From [Flexibacter] sp. ATCC 35103 (GTDB taxonomy: Bacteria; Bacteroidota; Bacteroidia; Flavobacteriales; Flavobacteriaceae): a stretch of 64,000 nt of DNA. Positions 55,601 to 63,400 of the stretch are shown piece after piece. The translations under genes and the position numbers were made by a program. The stretch spans positions 27,379 to 91,378 of the forward strand of contig NZ_MTQF01000013.1 in the NCBI RefSeq assembly GCF_001975985.1, read 5' to 3'. Under the pieces are notes generated by a model, which worked only from the letters and a program-made list of their open reading frames with translations, did no database searches and was not told the DNA's origin. The first letter of the stretch is position 1. Every line of letters begins with the position of its first letter.

Positions 55601-55901
55601 TGGAAAAGTATTAAGCACTTGCAGTACTAAAATTTCGATTCAAAAACCAGTATCTGCTAAGTTGTATCCTAACCCTATTCAAACAGGAAAAGTGATTACT
55701 GTTGAAGCTGACTTCCCTGAAGAAGAATTAGAAAATATGCAAATAAGCTTATATTCTGTTTCTGGTCAATTGGTGAAAACTTTGAAATCTTCTACGGTAA
55801 AAACTGAAATTCAGTTACCTGATGCTGAGAGCAATATGTATATTGTAGTTCTGGAAACTGCAAATATCAAGAAAACTCTAAAAGTAATAGTAAATAAATA
55901 A
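49617..55901 (+). CDS. Giant SprB-repeat surface protein with type A T9SS sorting domain
   Basis: 2094 aa. Signal peptide (MKKLYLLLIFLFFATQHMTA), an N-terminal beta-sandwich (about 25-195), a fibronectin-like domain (about 200-295), then 17 tandem SprB repeats (about 298-1590, about 76 aa each) with consensus VSCNGGSNGTATVTATGG, YTYSWSPSGGTAATATGL, AGTYTVTITDANGC. After these come a HYR-like domain (CSISSSQIPVPTATDNCAG), an MBG domain (FTYNGAVHAAQVANLP), a cadherin-like beta-sandwich and a type A sorting domain (AKLYPNPIQTGKVITVEADF ... MYIVVLETANIKKTLKVIVN). SprB repeats are known from the Flavobacterium gliding adhesin, but SprB has a type B terminus. This is probably a cell-surface or released adhesin. 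Repeats 2-5 are nearly identical, which points to recent duplication. Confidence 0.94.
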   Translation: MKKLYLLLIFLFFATQHMTAQTTLETFETAPTTVANFTNGTKTFNLTSSYGTFTVYNGATQGYAGSNRFIQVSDSPGPEALGQFGTITAAAGSFKVSNFWIYLTGDSAQNAGVTSNGAAGSVTFKGKLAGVTQFTVVKNTTGANIGYTLPGNGFIYANFATDGAGDYTNIIIDQLEIQLSANYDYFAIDNFTFANGAVAPTVTTTTATTVKSVSAVIGGNVTADGGDPTIQRGIVWATTPNPTILSNKFQIGTGTGSFANTVTGLTPASLIYYRAYATNSAGTSYGAELTLTTGAALSTSSTSQTNVSCNGGSNGTATVNAIGGTTPYTYLWSNGATTATASGLGVGPISVTVTDNELTQITRNYTIVQPSILNGTSSTTAVSCFGGANGTATVTAFGGTPGYTYLWSNGATTATATTLVAGTYSVTITDANACTRTINNIIVGQPAASLNGTPSTTAVSCFGGSNGTATIAPSGGTPAYTYLWSNGATTASATGLISGTYSVTITDANACSRTINNIVVGQPASILNGTPSTTAVSCFGGSNGTATIVPTGGTPGYTYSWSPSGGTAATATGLTAGTYSVTITDANACTRTINNIIVGQPASTLNGTPSTTAVSCFGGANGTATITPTGGTPGYTYLWSNGATTASATGLISGTYSVTITDANACTRTVNNIIVGTPTVINANASQTNISCNGGANGSASVTPTGGAGSYTYLWTNGATTASISGLSAGNYSVTITDANTCAITQNFTITQPPVLIASQGTINNVSCNGGANGTATVVATGGAGGYTYSWSPSGGTAATATGLSQGTYTVTVTDANLCQTSQAFTITQPTLLAATTTQNNILCNGAATGSATVTATGGTGTYTYSWSPSGGTAATATGLTAGTYTVTITDANTCQTTATVTITQPALALVASPVSMTNIGCRGEATGSATVNATGGTGTYTYSWAPSGGTAATASGLAAGTYTVTVTDGNLCQASQSFTITQPAAILSATTASTGVSCFGGSNGTASVTVSGGTPGYTYAWAPLGGTTSTVTGRPAGNYTCTITDANGCTLVKNITISTPIQFSATVAKTDVSCNGGTNGVATVTATGATFPYTYSWSPSGGTGATASGLAAGNYTVTVQDANTCTYTVNVTINQPAPLAVTSSQTNVLCNGGATGTASVVASGGTPGYTYLWSPAGGTAATATGLTAGSYNCIITDNNGCAYMQNFIITQPPILTATTTLINATCSTTGQASVGPVGGTSPYTYLWSNGETTQTVTGLSAGNISVIITDGNGCTLTKNFTVTTTNTLVATTSQLNVLCNGSNTGSATVVPSGAAGPFTYLWAPVGGTADTANNLTAGNYSVTITAGNGCSIVKNFTITEPAALAVSPSQTNLACNGGTNGSATVNVTGGTGAYTYSWSPSGGTAATATGLTAGTYTVTITDANSCQAAQSFTLTEPDALTAITTSTSVSCNGGSNGSATVNVTGGTGVYTYSWSPTGGTAATATGLTAGMYTVTITDDNGCSITETVTITEPTILDATITQTDVTCVGAADGSATVNATGGTAVYTYQWLPSGGTDATATGLIEGNYTVTITDANGCSVIKSVSILTTPDVTAPVPDVLNLPVINSDCSISSSQIPVPTATDNCAGIINATTSDPLNYTAVGSYVITWSYDDGHGNISNQNQTINVTASPLNLVIFSNAEFTYNGAVHAAQVANLPAGASVAYSITPAASTSNGAINAGVYTVTAIISPAVSSPNCSPITLTAQLTIKKAPQLITFAAIAPKTLGLLNNFNLEAAANSGLPIRYSFTYTSALPPASVTAAGLVSLLRSGELLIVAHQDGNDNYLPAADVSQLLVIKNNDVSVTEIKIGTKSYPNPAKEIKYVMQCGENNVNVAITNQTNATITPSANFTITPPKPGIYTQNVGVTSQDGSTTANYTITVEKPFGFYDIVVQKFNNVLLVNNNPKTNGGYEFVAYQWFKNGLLVGTGQYYSAGEDLSNTLDTSADFSVKMTTKDGKVLSTCSTKISIQKPVSAKLYPNPIQTGKVITVEADFPEEELENMQISLYSVSGQLVKTLKSSTVKTEIQLPDAESNMYIVVLETANIKKTLKVIVNK

Positions 55902-55906
55902 AATCT

Positions 55907-55934
55907 GTCAGTGCTGTTTTCGGACAGCACTGAC
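55907..55934. other. Intercistronic hairpin
   Basis: GTCAGTGCTGT (55907-55917), 6-nt loop, ACAGCACTGAC (55924-55934). GC-rich 11-bp stem without a following T-run on the plus strand, so it may stabilise or process the mRNA rather than end it. Confidence 0.6.
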
Positions 55935-55950
55935 TTAAAAAAAAATCAAG

Positions 55951-56802
55951 ATGAAAAAATATATACGAAACTATATAGCATCACTACCAATGCTTACTCT
56001 GCTTTTAGGATCTTGCCTAAATAGTTACGCTCAGGACAAAAAACAAGAAATCTCAATTTCTGTTGGCGGACCTTCTTCATTTCTAAAGTATAACACACCA
56101 GGAGATATCGTGCCGGGAAACGGAATAAATGCAGGAATTCGTTATTCTTATTATTTAAATGAAGGATTGAGTATCGGGATTGGGGTTGAATATCAAACCT
56201 ATAATTCTGATGTAAAATTTCTGGCTGTTGGCGGACAATATAATACTGTTGATGCCGAAGATGAAGCATTTCAATTTAGATACAGAGCAACAAATTTAAG
56301 AGAAGAGCAAAAATTAGGATACGTAAATATTCCAATTGGTATTCAGTTTGAAACTCCGGGAACCTCAAAATTATATCTTGCTGCCGGTGCTAAAATAGGA
56401 TTTGCTACAAGCGGAAGTTACGAATCAAAAATGGACAATTTGACTACCAGCGGTTATTATCCGCAATATAATGTCGAATTGTTTTCTCCTGCATTTGCCG
56501 GTTTTGCAAGCACAAATAATGTAAAAACAAGCAAACAGGATATTGATACTGATGTATCTTATTCAGCAACTTTTGAAACAGGTTTAAAACAAAGCATTGG
56601 AGACAGAAGTGCTATTTATATTGGAGTTTATTTAGACTATGGTTTAAATAATATCTATGACAAAAGCAACAACAAACCTCTGGTAGAATATACTCCGGAA
56701 TTGCCTGTTGTGCTAAAAAACAATAGCGTACTTGACTCTCCGTTCGCAAATGATATCAGATTGGTATCATACGGACTTAAATTAAGATTCGCTTTACGTT
56801 AA
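55951..56802 (+). CDS. Outer-membrane beta-barrel protein
   Basis: 283 aa. Signal peptide (LPMLTLLLGSCLNSYAQ; the Cys is probably not a lipobox because AQ follows). Alternating amphipathic strands: ISISVGGPSSFLKYN, GIRYSYYLNEGLSIGIGVEY, LGYVNIPIGIQFET, LYLAAGAKIGFATSG, AIYIGVYLDYGLN. The end VSYGLKLRFALR has the typical aromatic/Leu terminal strand. Matches the small OmpA-like/porin-family barrels of Bacteroidota. It directly follows the giant SprB-repeat gene, so it may be its outer-membrane partner; it is not PorP/SprF-like. Confidence 0.85.
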   Translation: MKKYIRNYIASLPMLTLLLGSCLNSYAQDKKQEISISVGGPSSFLKYNTPGDIVPGNGINAGIRYSYYLNEGLSIGIGVEYQTYNSDVKFLAVGGQYNTVDAEDEAFQFRYRATNLREEQKLGYVNIPIGIQFETPGTSKLYLAAGAKIGFATSGSYESKMDNLTTSGYYPQYNVELFSPAFAGFASTNNVKTSKQDIDTDVSYSATFETGLKQSIGDRSAIYIGVYLDYGLNNIYDKSNNKPLVEYTPELPVVLKNNSVLDSPFANDIRLVSYGLKLRFALR

Positions 56803-56838
56803 ATTTATATGGTTTTATTCCGTAAGGATGAATTAATT

Positions 56839-56866
56839 AAGCCGATTTCTTGGGGGAAATCGGCTT
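56839..56866 (+). terminator. Terminator after the beta-barrel gene
   Basis: AAGCCGATTTC (56839-56849) pairs with GAAATCGGCTT (56856-56866), followed by TCTCATTTG, 37 nt past the stop. Confidence 0.75.
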
Positions 56867-56939
56867 TCTCATTTGTATAAAAATGCTAATTTTTTAATGG
56901 ATTTATTATACGTCTAAATTCTATGTCATCCCGCTATAA

Positions 56940-57427
56940 ATATGACATCCCGCTGGGATTTAAAAATTCTCTGGAAGTCATATTATCAAAGCTGCAGCGG
57001 AGCGTAAATATTTGTAGTCAATGAGATGTGTGTATTAATCAATGCTCCAGCGGAGCATAATATTTATAGCCAATGAGATGTATGCGTTCTATCAAAGCTC
57101 CAGCGGAGCGACATCTTTACAAATAGTCAATCAAATGTGTGCATTCTACCAAAGCTCCAGCGGAGCGCAATATCTATAGCAAATATTTATAGCAAATGAG
57201 ATGTGTGCATTCTACCAAAGCTCCAGCGGAGCGCAATATCTATAGCAAATATTTATAGCAAATGAGATGTGTGCGTTCTATCAAAGCTCCAGCGGAGCGC
57301 AATATCTATAGCAAATATTTATAGCCAATCAAATGTGTGCGTTATCAAAGCTCCAGCGGAGCGTAATATTTATAGAAAATGAGATGTGTGTGTTCTATCA
57401 AAGCTCCGGCGGAGCGACATCTTTATT
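56940..57427. repeat. Palindromic intergenic repeat array (locus 3)
   Basis: Eight copies of AAAGCTCC-AGC-GGAGCG (start near 56990, 57043, 57096, 57151, 57220, 57287, 57346, 57400), spaced about 53-69 nt, with shared linkers (AATATCTATAGCAAATATTT, GAGATGTGTGCGTTCTATC). One CCCGCTGGGA hairpin precedes them. No ORF. The linkers are conserved, unlike CRISPR spacers. Confidence 0.88.
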
Positions 57428-57437
57428 AAATAGCAAA

Positions 57438-57466
57438 AAAAGCTGCAAGGTTCACTTGCAGCTTTT
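57438..57466. terminator. Terminator of the OmpA-family gene
   Basis: AAAAGCTGCAAG (57438-57449) with CTTGCAGCTTTT (57455-57466), 47 nt past the stop of the minus-strand gene. Confidence 0.8.
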
Positions 57467-57512
57467 CAAATTAACAATTTTGAAAAAAAAATTAATAACA
57501 ACAGAATACCAT

Positions 57513-59453
57513 TTATTGCATTGAAACAATTACAAATTCACTTCTTCTGTTTAACTGATGTTCTTCTTCTGTACAAGCTACATTATCAGAACAATTATTT
57601 TTTAATTGGCTTTCTCCATATCCTTTTCCGGATATTCTATTTGCCGAAATTCCTTCTTTTACCAACCATTCAATTGTTGATTTTGCTCTTTTATTAGAAA
57701 GAATCATATTGTATTTTTCAGTCTGTCTGCTATCTGTATGAGAACGAACATCTATTTTTATATTCGGATATTGTTTCATCACGGCTAAAACTTTCTCTAA
57801 CTCAAAAGCAGCTCTTTCTGTAATAAACGACTTATCTAAATCAAAATAAATAATCGGAATGTTTAATGTTTTAGCCAAATCTGTTCCAACACCAATTTGC
57901 TCGATTTGCTTGTCCAGTTTTACATTTAATTCTGCTTTATCATTTGATGGCTGAATTGTAATTGTATTTTCATTGGTTTCATAATCTTTCTTTGCAGCTC
58001 TTACAGAATATGTTTGGTTACATTTTACATCGAAATTATAAGTACCATCCTGACCTGAAACTGTTTCTGAAATTTGCTGAAATTTGTCGTCAAGCAACAT
58101 AACTTTTGCATCGCTTAAAACTTCATTTGTTTTAGAATCTAATACGGTTCCTGATAATTTTTTTTCACAATTCAGTCTTCTTGTTTCTGTGAATTTATAG
58201 ATATCATCATTCCCTATTCCGCCTTCTTTATTCGATGAGAAAAAACCTTTTCGTGTATTACTGTCGATTATAAAAGCAAAATCATCAAACTTAGTATTTA
58301 CCGGTTCTCCAATATTCTGCACTTGTTCGAAAGTAGAATCTTCCTTGATTTTCGTTACAAAAATATCCAGACCTCCCAATCCCGGACGACCGTCACTGGC
58401 AAAATAAAGTTCATTATCTGCAGCTATAAAAGGGAAAGTTTCTCTTCCTTCGGTATTAATTGCAGTACCAAGATTTTCAGGTTTTCCAAAGGTTCCGTCT
58501 GCATTTATAGTAACACTAAATAAGTCAGATTGTCCTAAACTTCCCGGCATGTCAGAGGCAAAATACAACTTCTTTTCGTCTGTGCTTAAAGCGGGATGCG
58601 CAATACTGTATTCGTCACTATTAAAAGGCAAGGCAGTAACATTTGTCCATTTATCGTTTAAAAGATCTGCTTTGTACAATTTTAATAACGTAATCCTCTT
58701 ATTGTCTTTTCCTTTTTTTCCACGAAGAAAATTGTTTCTTGTAAAGTACATTGTCTTTCCGTCTTTTGTAAAAACCGGAGTAGACTCATTGAATTTAGAA
58801 TTAATTTTTTTCTCAAATCGAATTGGATTTTCTAAACTCCCGTCAGCTTTTAGTTCAGCAGCAAACAAATTCGTGAAAGATTTATTTGTCCATTTGAATG
58901 TTTTTTTGACTGCAATTCCGGTATCTCTTGCTGAAGCAAAAACAAGTTTATTATTAAAAACCGTACTTCCGTAATCTGATTGTTTCGAATTAATTCCGGC
59001 ATCTGTTATTTCGAATCTGCCTGAATTTGATTTAATCTGTTCCAGGTAGTTTTTATTACTTTCAAATAAAACACCTCTTGAATCTGTTTTAACTTTAGCA
59101 TTAAAAATCTCAAGCATCTTATCAGATTTCGCATAATCCCCAACAGATTTAAGTGCCTGGGAATATCTGTAATAATATTCCGGTTCCTGCTGATCGTTGA
59201 ACGCAAATAAAGCATCGTACCACTTTGCTGCTTTTGTCAACTCGGCATTAAAATAATAAGCGTTTCCTAATCTCTGAAACATTTTCTCCTCTTTATACCC
59301 GCTTTCGGCTACTTTCTCATAAATAGCAATAGCGTCTACATAAGCATATTGATTGTATTCTTTCTCTGCTTTATTTAATACTGTTTTCTGTGCCATTCCG
59401 TTGAAAAAAACAGAAGACAAAAAAGCAGTATAAATTAAATTTTTAATTTTCAT
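57513..59453 (-). CDS. OmpA-family protein with TPR, PD40 and regulatory-like domains (PorE-like)
   Basis: 646 aa. Signal peptide (MKIKNLIYTAFLSSVFFNGM AQ), TPR helices (about 25-130), a WD40-like PD40 beta-propeller (about 150-430; KTMYFTRNN, KKLYFASDMPGSLGQSDLF, NELYFASDGRPGLGGLDIF), a carboxypeptidase-regulatory-like domain (about 435-520; LSGTVLDSKTNEVLSDAKV), then a C-terminal OmpA peptidoglycan-binding domain (IYFDLDKSFITERAAFELEK, DVRSHTDSRQTEKYN, LSNKRAKSTIEWLVKEGI, RISGKGYGE). The layout matches PorE-type T9SS-associated proteins that tie an outer-membrane complex to the cell wall. Two nt after the PorP/SprF gene. Confidence 0.92.
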   Translation of the reverse strand: MKIKNLIYTAFLSSVFFNGMAQKTVLNKAEKEYNQYAYVDAIAIYEKVAESGYKEEKMFQRLGNAYYFNAELTKAAKWYDALFAFNDQQEPEYYYRYSQALKSVGDYAKSDKMLEIFNAKVKTDSRGVLFESNKNYLEQIKSNSGRFEITDAGINSKQSDYGSTVFNNKLVFASARDTGIAVKKTFKWTNKSFTNLFAAELKADGSLENPIRFEKKINSKFNESTPVFTKDGKTMYFTRNNFLRGKKGKDNKRITLLKLYKADLLNDKWTNVTALPFNSDEYSIAHPALSTDEKKLYFASDMPGSLGQSDLFSVTINADGTFGKPENLGTAINTEGRETFPFIAADNELYFASDGRPGLGGLDIFVTKIKEDSTFEQVQNIGEPVNTKFDDFAFIIDSNTRKGFFSSNKEGGIGNDDIYKFTETRRLNCEKKLSGTVLDSKTNEVLSDAKVMLLDDKFQQISETVSGQDGTYNFDVKCNQTYSVRAAKKDYETNENTITIQPSNDKAELNVKLDKQIEQIGVGTDLAKTLNIPIIYFDLDKSFITERAAFELEKVLAVMKQYPNIKIDVRSHTDSRQTEKYNMILSNKRAKSTIEWLVKEGISANRISGKGYGESQLKNNCSDNVACTEEEHQLNRRSEFVIVSMQ

Positions 59454-59455
59454 AA

Positions 59456-60364
59456 TTAGAAAAATCTTGGTGAAGTTATTCGGCCATATTTATTTAAGAA
59501 TTCAAAACGCAGGAATATTTCGTGCGATCCTGAATTATAATTTACCAGTTTGGTTGTTTCGCGATCATAAGCATAACCAATATATAAACTATCCGTTATC
59601 TGAAATCCTGCTAATGCACTTACAGATGCACTCCATCTATAAGCAACACCAATTACGAATTTATCATTGAACATAAAATTCGCAGATGCATCGACTTGTA
59701 ATGGTGAACCTTCGACCATTTTGGTTAATAAAGCCGGTTTGAATTTTATGGTTTCATAACGATCCAGATCAAATACGTAACCTGCTATAAAATAATAGTT
59801 AATACGGTCTTTGTATATGGCAACATCATTGTCGTCGTAACGATTGGTCTGAATAAAATTTGGAACAGATAAACCTACATAAGCCTTATCAGTATGCCAG
59901 TAAACTCCGGCTCCAACATTGGGTGTGAATTTATTTTGGAAATCCTGAAATTGCGGATCTCCCTGATTCTCCGGTCTTAATTTAGTTGGATCCAGTTTAA
60001 ATATATTAGCTGATCCTTTTATACCAAAAGAAAGTTTGGCTGTTGCTGATGTTGGAATCGAATACGAAAAATCAGCTGATAAGTTGTTTTCGTTTGTAGG
60101 ACCAATTTTATCATTTACTAATGAAACTCCAAGACCAACATTATTTCCAACTGGCGTATTTACAGAAAAACTACTTGTTTCTGGTGCTCCGTCTAACCCA
60201 ACCCATTGTGTACGATACAATCCAAAAATACTCATAACGCCTCTTGAACCGGCATAAGCAGGATTTATATTAATGGTATTATACATGTATTGTGTAAACT
60301 GCGCATCTTGCTGAGCAAAACCTGCAACGGAACAAAACAATAAAACTAAAACTAATTTTTTCAT
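59456..60364 (-). CDS. PorP/SprF-family T9SS outer-membrane protein
   Basis: 302 aa. Signal peptide (MKKLVLVLLFCSVAGFAQ), then the family signature QDAQFTQYMYNTININPAYA and SRGVMSIFGLYRTQWVGLDG. The beta-barrel strands end IFLRFEFLNKYGRITSPRFF. SprF-type proteins are needed to move and hold cargo with type B sorting domains, and the gene just upstream encodes exactly such a cargo. This trio (cargo, PorP/SprF, OmpA) is a standard Flavobacterium arrangement. Confidence 0.93.
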   Translation of the reverse strand: MKKLVLVLLFCSVAGFAQQDAQFTQYMYNTININPAYAGSRGVMSIFGLYRTQWVGLDGAPETSSFSVNTPVGNNVGLGVSLVNDKIGPTNENNLSADFSYSIPTSATAKLSFGIKGSANIFKLDPTKLRPENQGDPQFQDFQNKFTPNVGAGVYWHTDKAYVGLSVPNFIQTNRYDDNDVAIYKDRINYYFIAGYVFDLDRYETIKFKPALLTKMVEGSPLQVDASANFMFNDKFVIGVAYRWSASVSALAGFQITDSLYIGYAYDRETTKLVNYNSGSHEIFLRFEFLNKYGRITSPRFF

Positions 60365-60381
60365 TTATTTTATTTTTAAAT

Positions 60382-60407
60382 AATGGCTTAGCCGTAACTA
60401 AGCCATT
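60382..60407. other. Intercistronic hairpin before PorP/SprF gene
   Basis: AATGGCTTAG (60382-60391), 6-nt loop, CTAAGCCATT (60398-60407), in the 58-nt gap between the giant gene and its partner. No T-run on the minus strand, so probably a stability or processing element or a partial attenuator. Confidence 0.55.
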
Positions 60408-60422
60408 CTAATTTGTATAGTG

Positions 60423-63400
60423 TTACTTAGTAAGGTATAAATACCCTGCTTCCTGATGCGGATTAGACTGCATATCTTTATACTTAATGATATAGTAGTA
60501 AGTTCCTTCAGGTAATCCGTCTGAGTCTTTGATAGTAACACGACCTTCTGATATACCTCTAAAAGCAATGTCGTTATTATTATAATGATCTCTTTCGAAC
60601 ACTAAAACTCCCCAACGGTTGTAGATCTGTACCGTATTATCCGGGTAGCATTCCAGACCTTGAACATAGAATCTTTCGTTTTTGTCATCTCCGTTTGAAG
60701 AAACAGCATTAAAGATTTTGATCACACAACCACTTAATGTTATAACAGTTGGCTTTTCTCCGTCGATATCACTAGAATCTGATTTGTCCATAACAATGAT
60801 TCCGCTCTTCGTAATTCCTGATGCAGTTGCCTGATTGCTTACACTTCCTGCAATTACATCTGCCTGAGTTAAAGTATAAGTTCCTGTTATCGAAGAATTA
60901 TCACTTTGACCGGCGCCTAAACTAATTGGGCCTCCGCTCATCACGATTCCAGGTAAAGGATCAGCAACTAATATGTTTTCAAGATCAACATTACCTTTGT
61001 TTGTAATCGTGAAATTATAAGTTAAGGTCTCCCCTGCTTCAGCATATCCGTTACCGTTAGTATCATTTAATACAACAGTTTTTACAATTGCAATTGCCGG
61101 AACTTCAACAAAAATCTTAACTGTTGCAGTACTGCAATTAGATGAATTTGCTACTTCGCATATTTGATATGTTAATGTATAACTTCCACCTTTTGTGCCC
61201 GGAGCTACATCAAGCGTACCATCTGCATTAATGGTAATTCCTGTTGGTAAATTCAGACCTTTTAAAATAACATCTGAAGGTTTTACAGGAACACTATTCA
61301 ATTTATCATTAGCAAGAACATTGATTACTTCTAATGAACCATTCAATCCGTCAGCCAGCGTTACATCATCATCATTACCAGCCTGAATTCCAAAAGTTGG
61401 CATTGCATTACAACCCGATATTGCTGAAGGATAATTTACAACAACTGATTTTGTAGGGTTTAATGTAAACTGCATTGTAACTGCAGGTCTTGTTAATTCA
61501 AAACCATCATTTCCTTGTGTCCATTGTCCGTTTACCAATACCCATCCTGGCCAGTCTGTTGGGTTATTATTAGCATCAACAGTTGCTCCCGGCCACAATA
61601 CGTTACCGCTCAATGCCATATTGCTTTGTGTTGCTACGATGTTGTTAGCACTATCTAACCAATTGATTGTTAATAAATCTGTTGGAGTAAAATTATCTGC
61701 TGTTACACTATAAGACACATATGGTGTATTATTAGAACAATAACTATTTGCTGTTACTGTCATAGTAGGCGAAACAACCTTAACCGTAACTGTAGCAGGA
61801 CTACAATTAGAAGGATTTGCTTTTTCGCAAATTTCGTATGTCAATGAATAATTTCCAGCTGGTGCATTTGGAGCTAACTCCACTGTACCGTCAGGTTTTA
61901 AAGTTAAAATTCCTGTTGGATCCGGAGTTGGTATATATAAATTAACATCTGATGGATCTAATGGACTATTATTTAAAGTATCATTATTGAATATGTTTGT
62001 AACCGTTACCGTTTTATTAATTCCCACAACTGAGTTTATAGGATCAGAAACTGCAATAAGAACTGTTTTATCAATAACAATTGTTATTACTGCAGGACTT
62101 GCATCGATTGCTCCGTTATTATCAGTCGCTGTAAAAGTAAAGGTATCATTACCTGTAAATGCTCCGCTTGGATCATAAGTCAGTATTGCTGCCTCAGCCG
62201 GTGTTAAAATCTGATTTACAGTTACCGGAACGCCTGCTAATGCCAGAACTCCGTTTGTTGGTAAGCTTAAAACCGTATAACTTACAATTGTTCCGTCAGT
62301 ATCTGTGGCTTTTAAAGCATTGATAGGCGTTGCTCCTGCTCTTGAAGGAATACTTGCATTAGTATCATCCTGAGCAACTGGTGCATTATTCCCAACCGGA
62401 ATTGTGATTGTTACACTTGGTAAAGCTACAGCACCAAGATCGTCTGTTGCTGTAAAAGTAAAAGTATCATTACCTGTAAATGTTCCGCTTGGATCATAAG
62501 TAAGTAGTGCTGCCTCAGCCGGTGTTAAAATCTGATTTACAGTTACCGGAACTCCTGCTAATGCCAGAACTCCGTTTGTTGGTAAGCTTAAAACAGTAAA
62601 ACTTGCAATTGTTCCATCAATATCTGTTGCAGTTAAAGCATTGATTGCCGTCGCTCCCGCTGTTGAAGGAATGATACCATTTGTATCATTATTAGCAATT
62701 GGCGCATCATTAACCGAAGTTACCGTAATAAGCTGGTTTGCTGTAGCAGTTCCGCCATTTCCATCACTAATAACATAAGGGAAACTAATGGCTGTAGCCG
62801 AATTAAAGTTTGCATCAGGTGTAAAAGTAATTACGCCCGTTGCCGAGATATTTACCGTTCCGTTTGGTACTGTAATAGTTTGAGCCAAGCCTGTTAGAGT
62901 TGTTCCGTTAATAGAAGTAATTGTTAAAGTATCTCCATCAACATCCGAATCTAAAGCCAGAGGATTTAACGTTACCGTATTGTCTTCTGCAACTGTATAA
63001 ACATCATCAACTGCAACCGGGTTATCATTAACCGAAGTTACCGTGATAAGCTGGTTTGCCGTAGCTGTTCCGCCATTTCCATCGCTGATTACATAAGGAA
63101 AACTAATCGCAGTAGCCGAGTGAAAGTTCGCAGCCGGAGTGAAAGTAATCATGCCTGTAGCAGATATATTTACTGTTCCGTTTGGTACTGTAATGGTTTG
63201 CGCTAAACCTGTTAAAGTTGTTCCGTTAATTGACGTAATTGTTAATGTATCTCCATCAACATCTGAATCTAATGCCAGAGGATTTAGAGTTAAACTTCCG
63301 TCTTCTGCAACTGTATAAGTATCATCAACTGCAACCGGATTATCATTAACCGAAGTTACCGTGATAAGTTGGTTTGCCGTAGCTGTTCCACCATTTCCAT

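Noticed and set aside
56940..57427. CRISPR-like periodic repeats
   Set aside because: The repeat core is only about 14-18 nt and palindromic, the linkers are conserved between units, and no cas genes are present.
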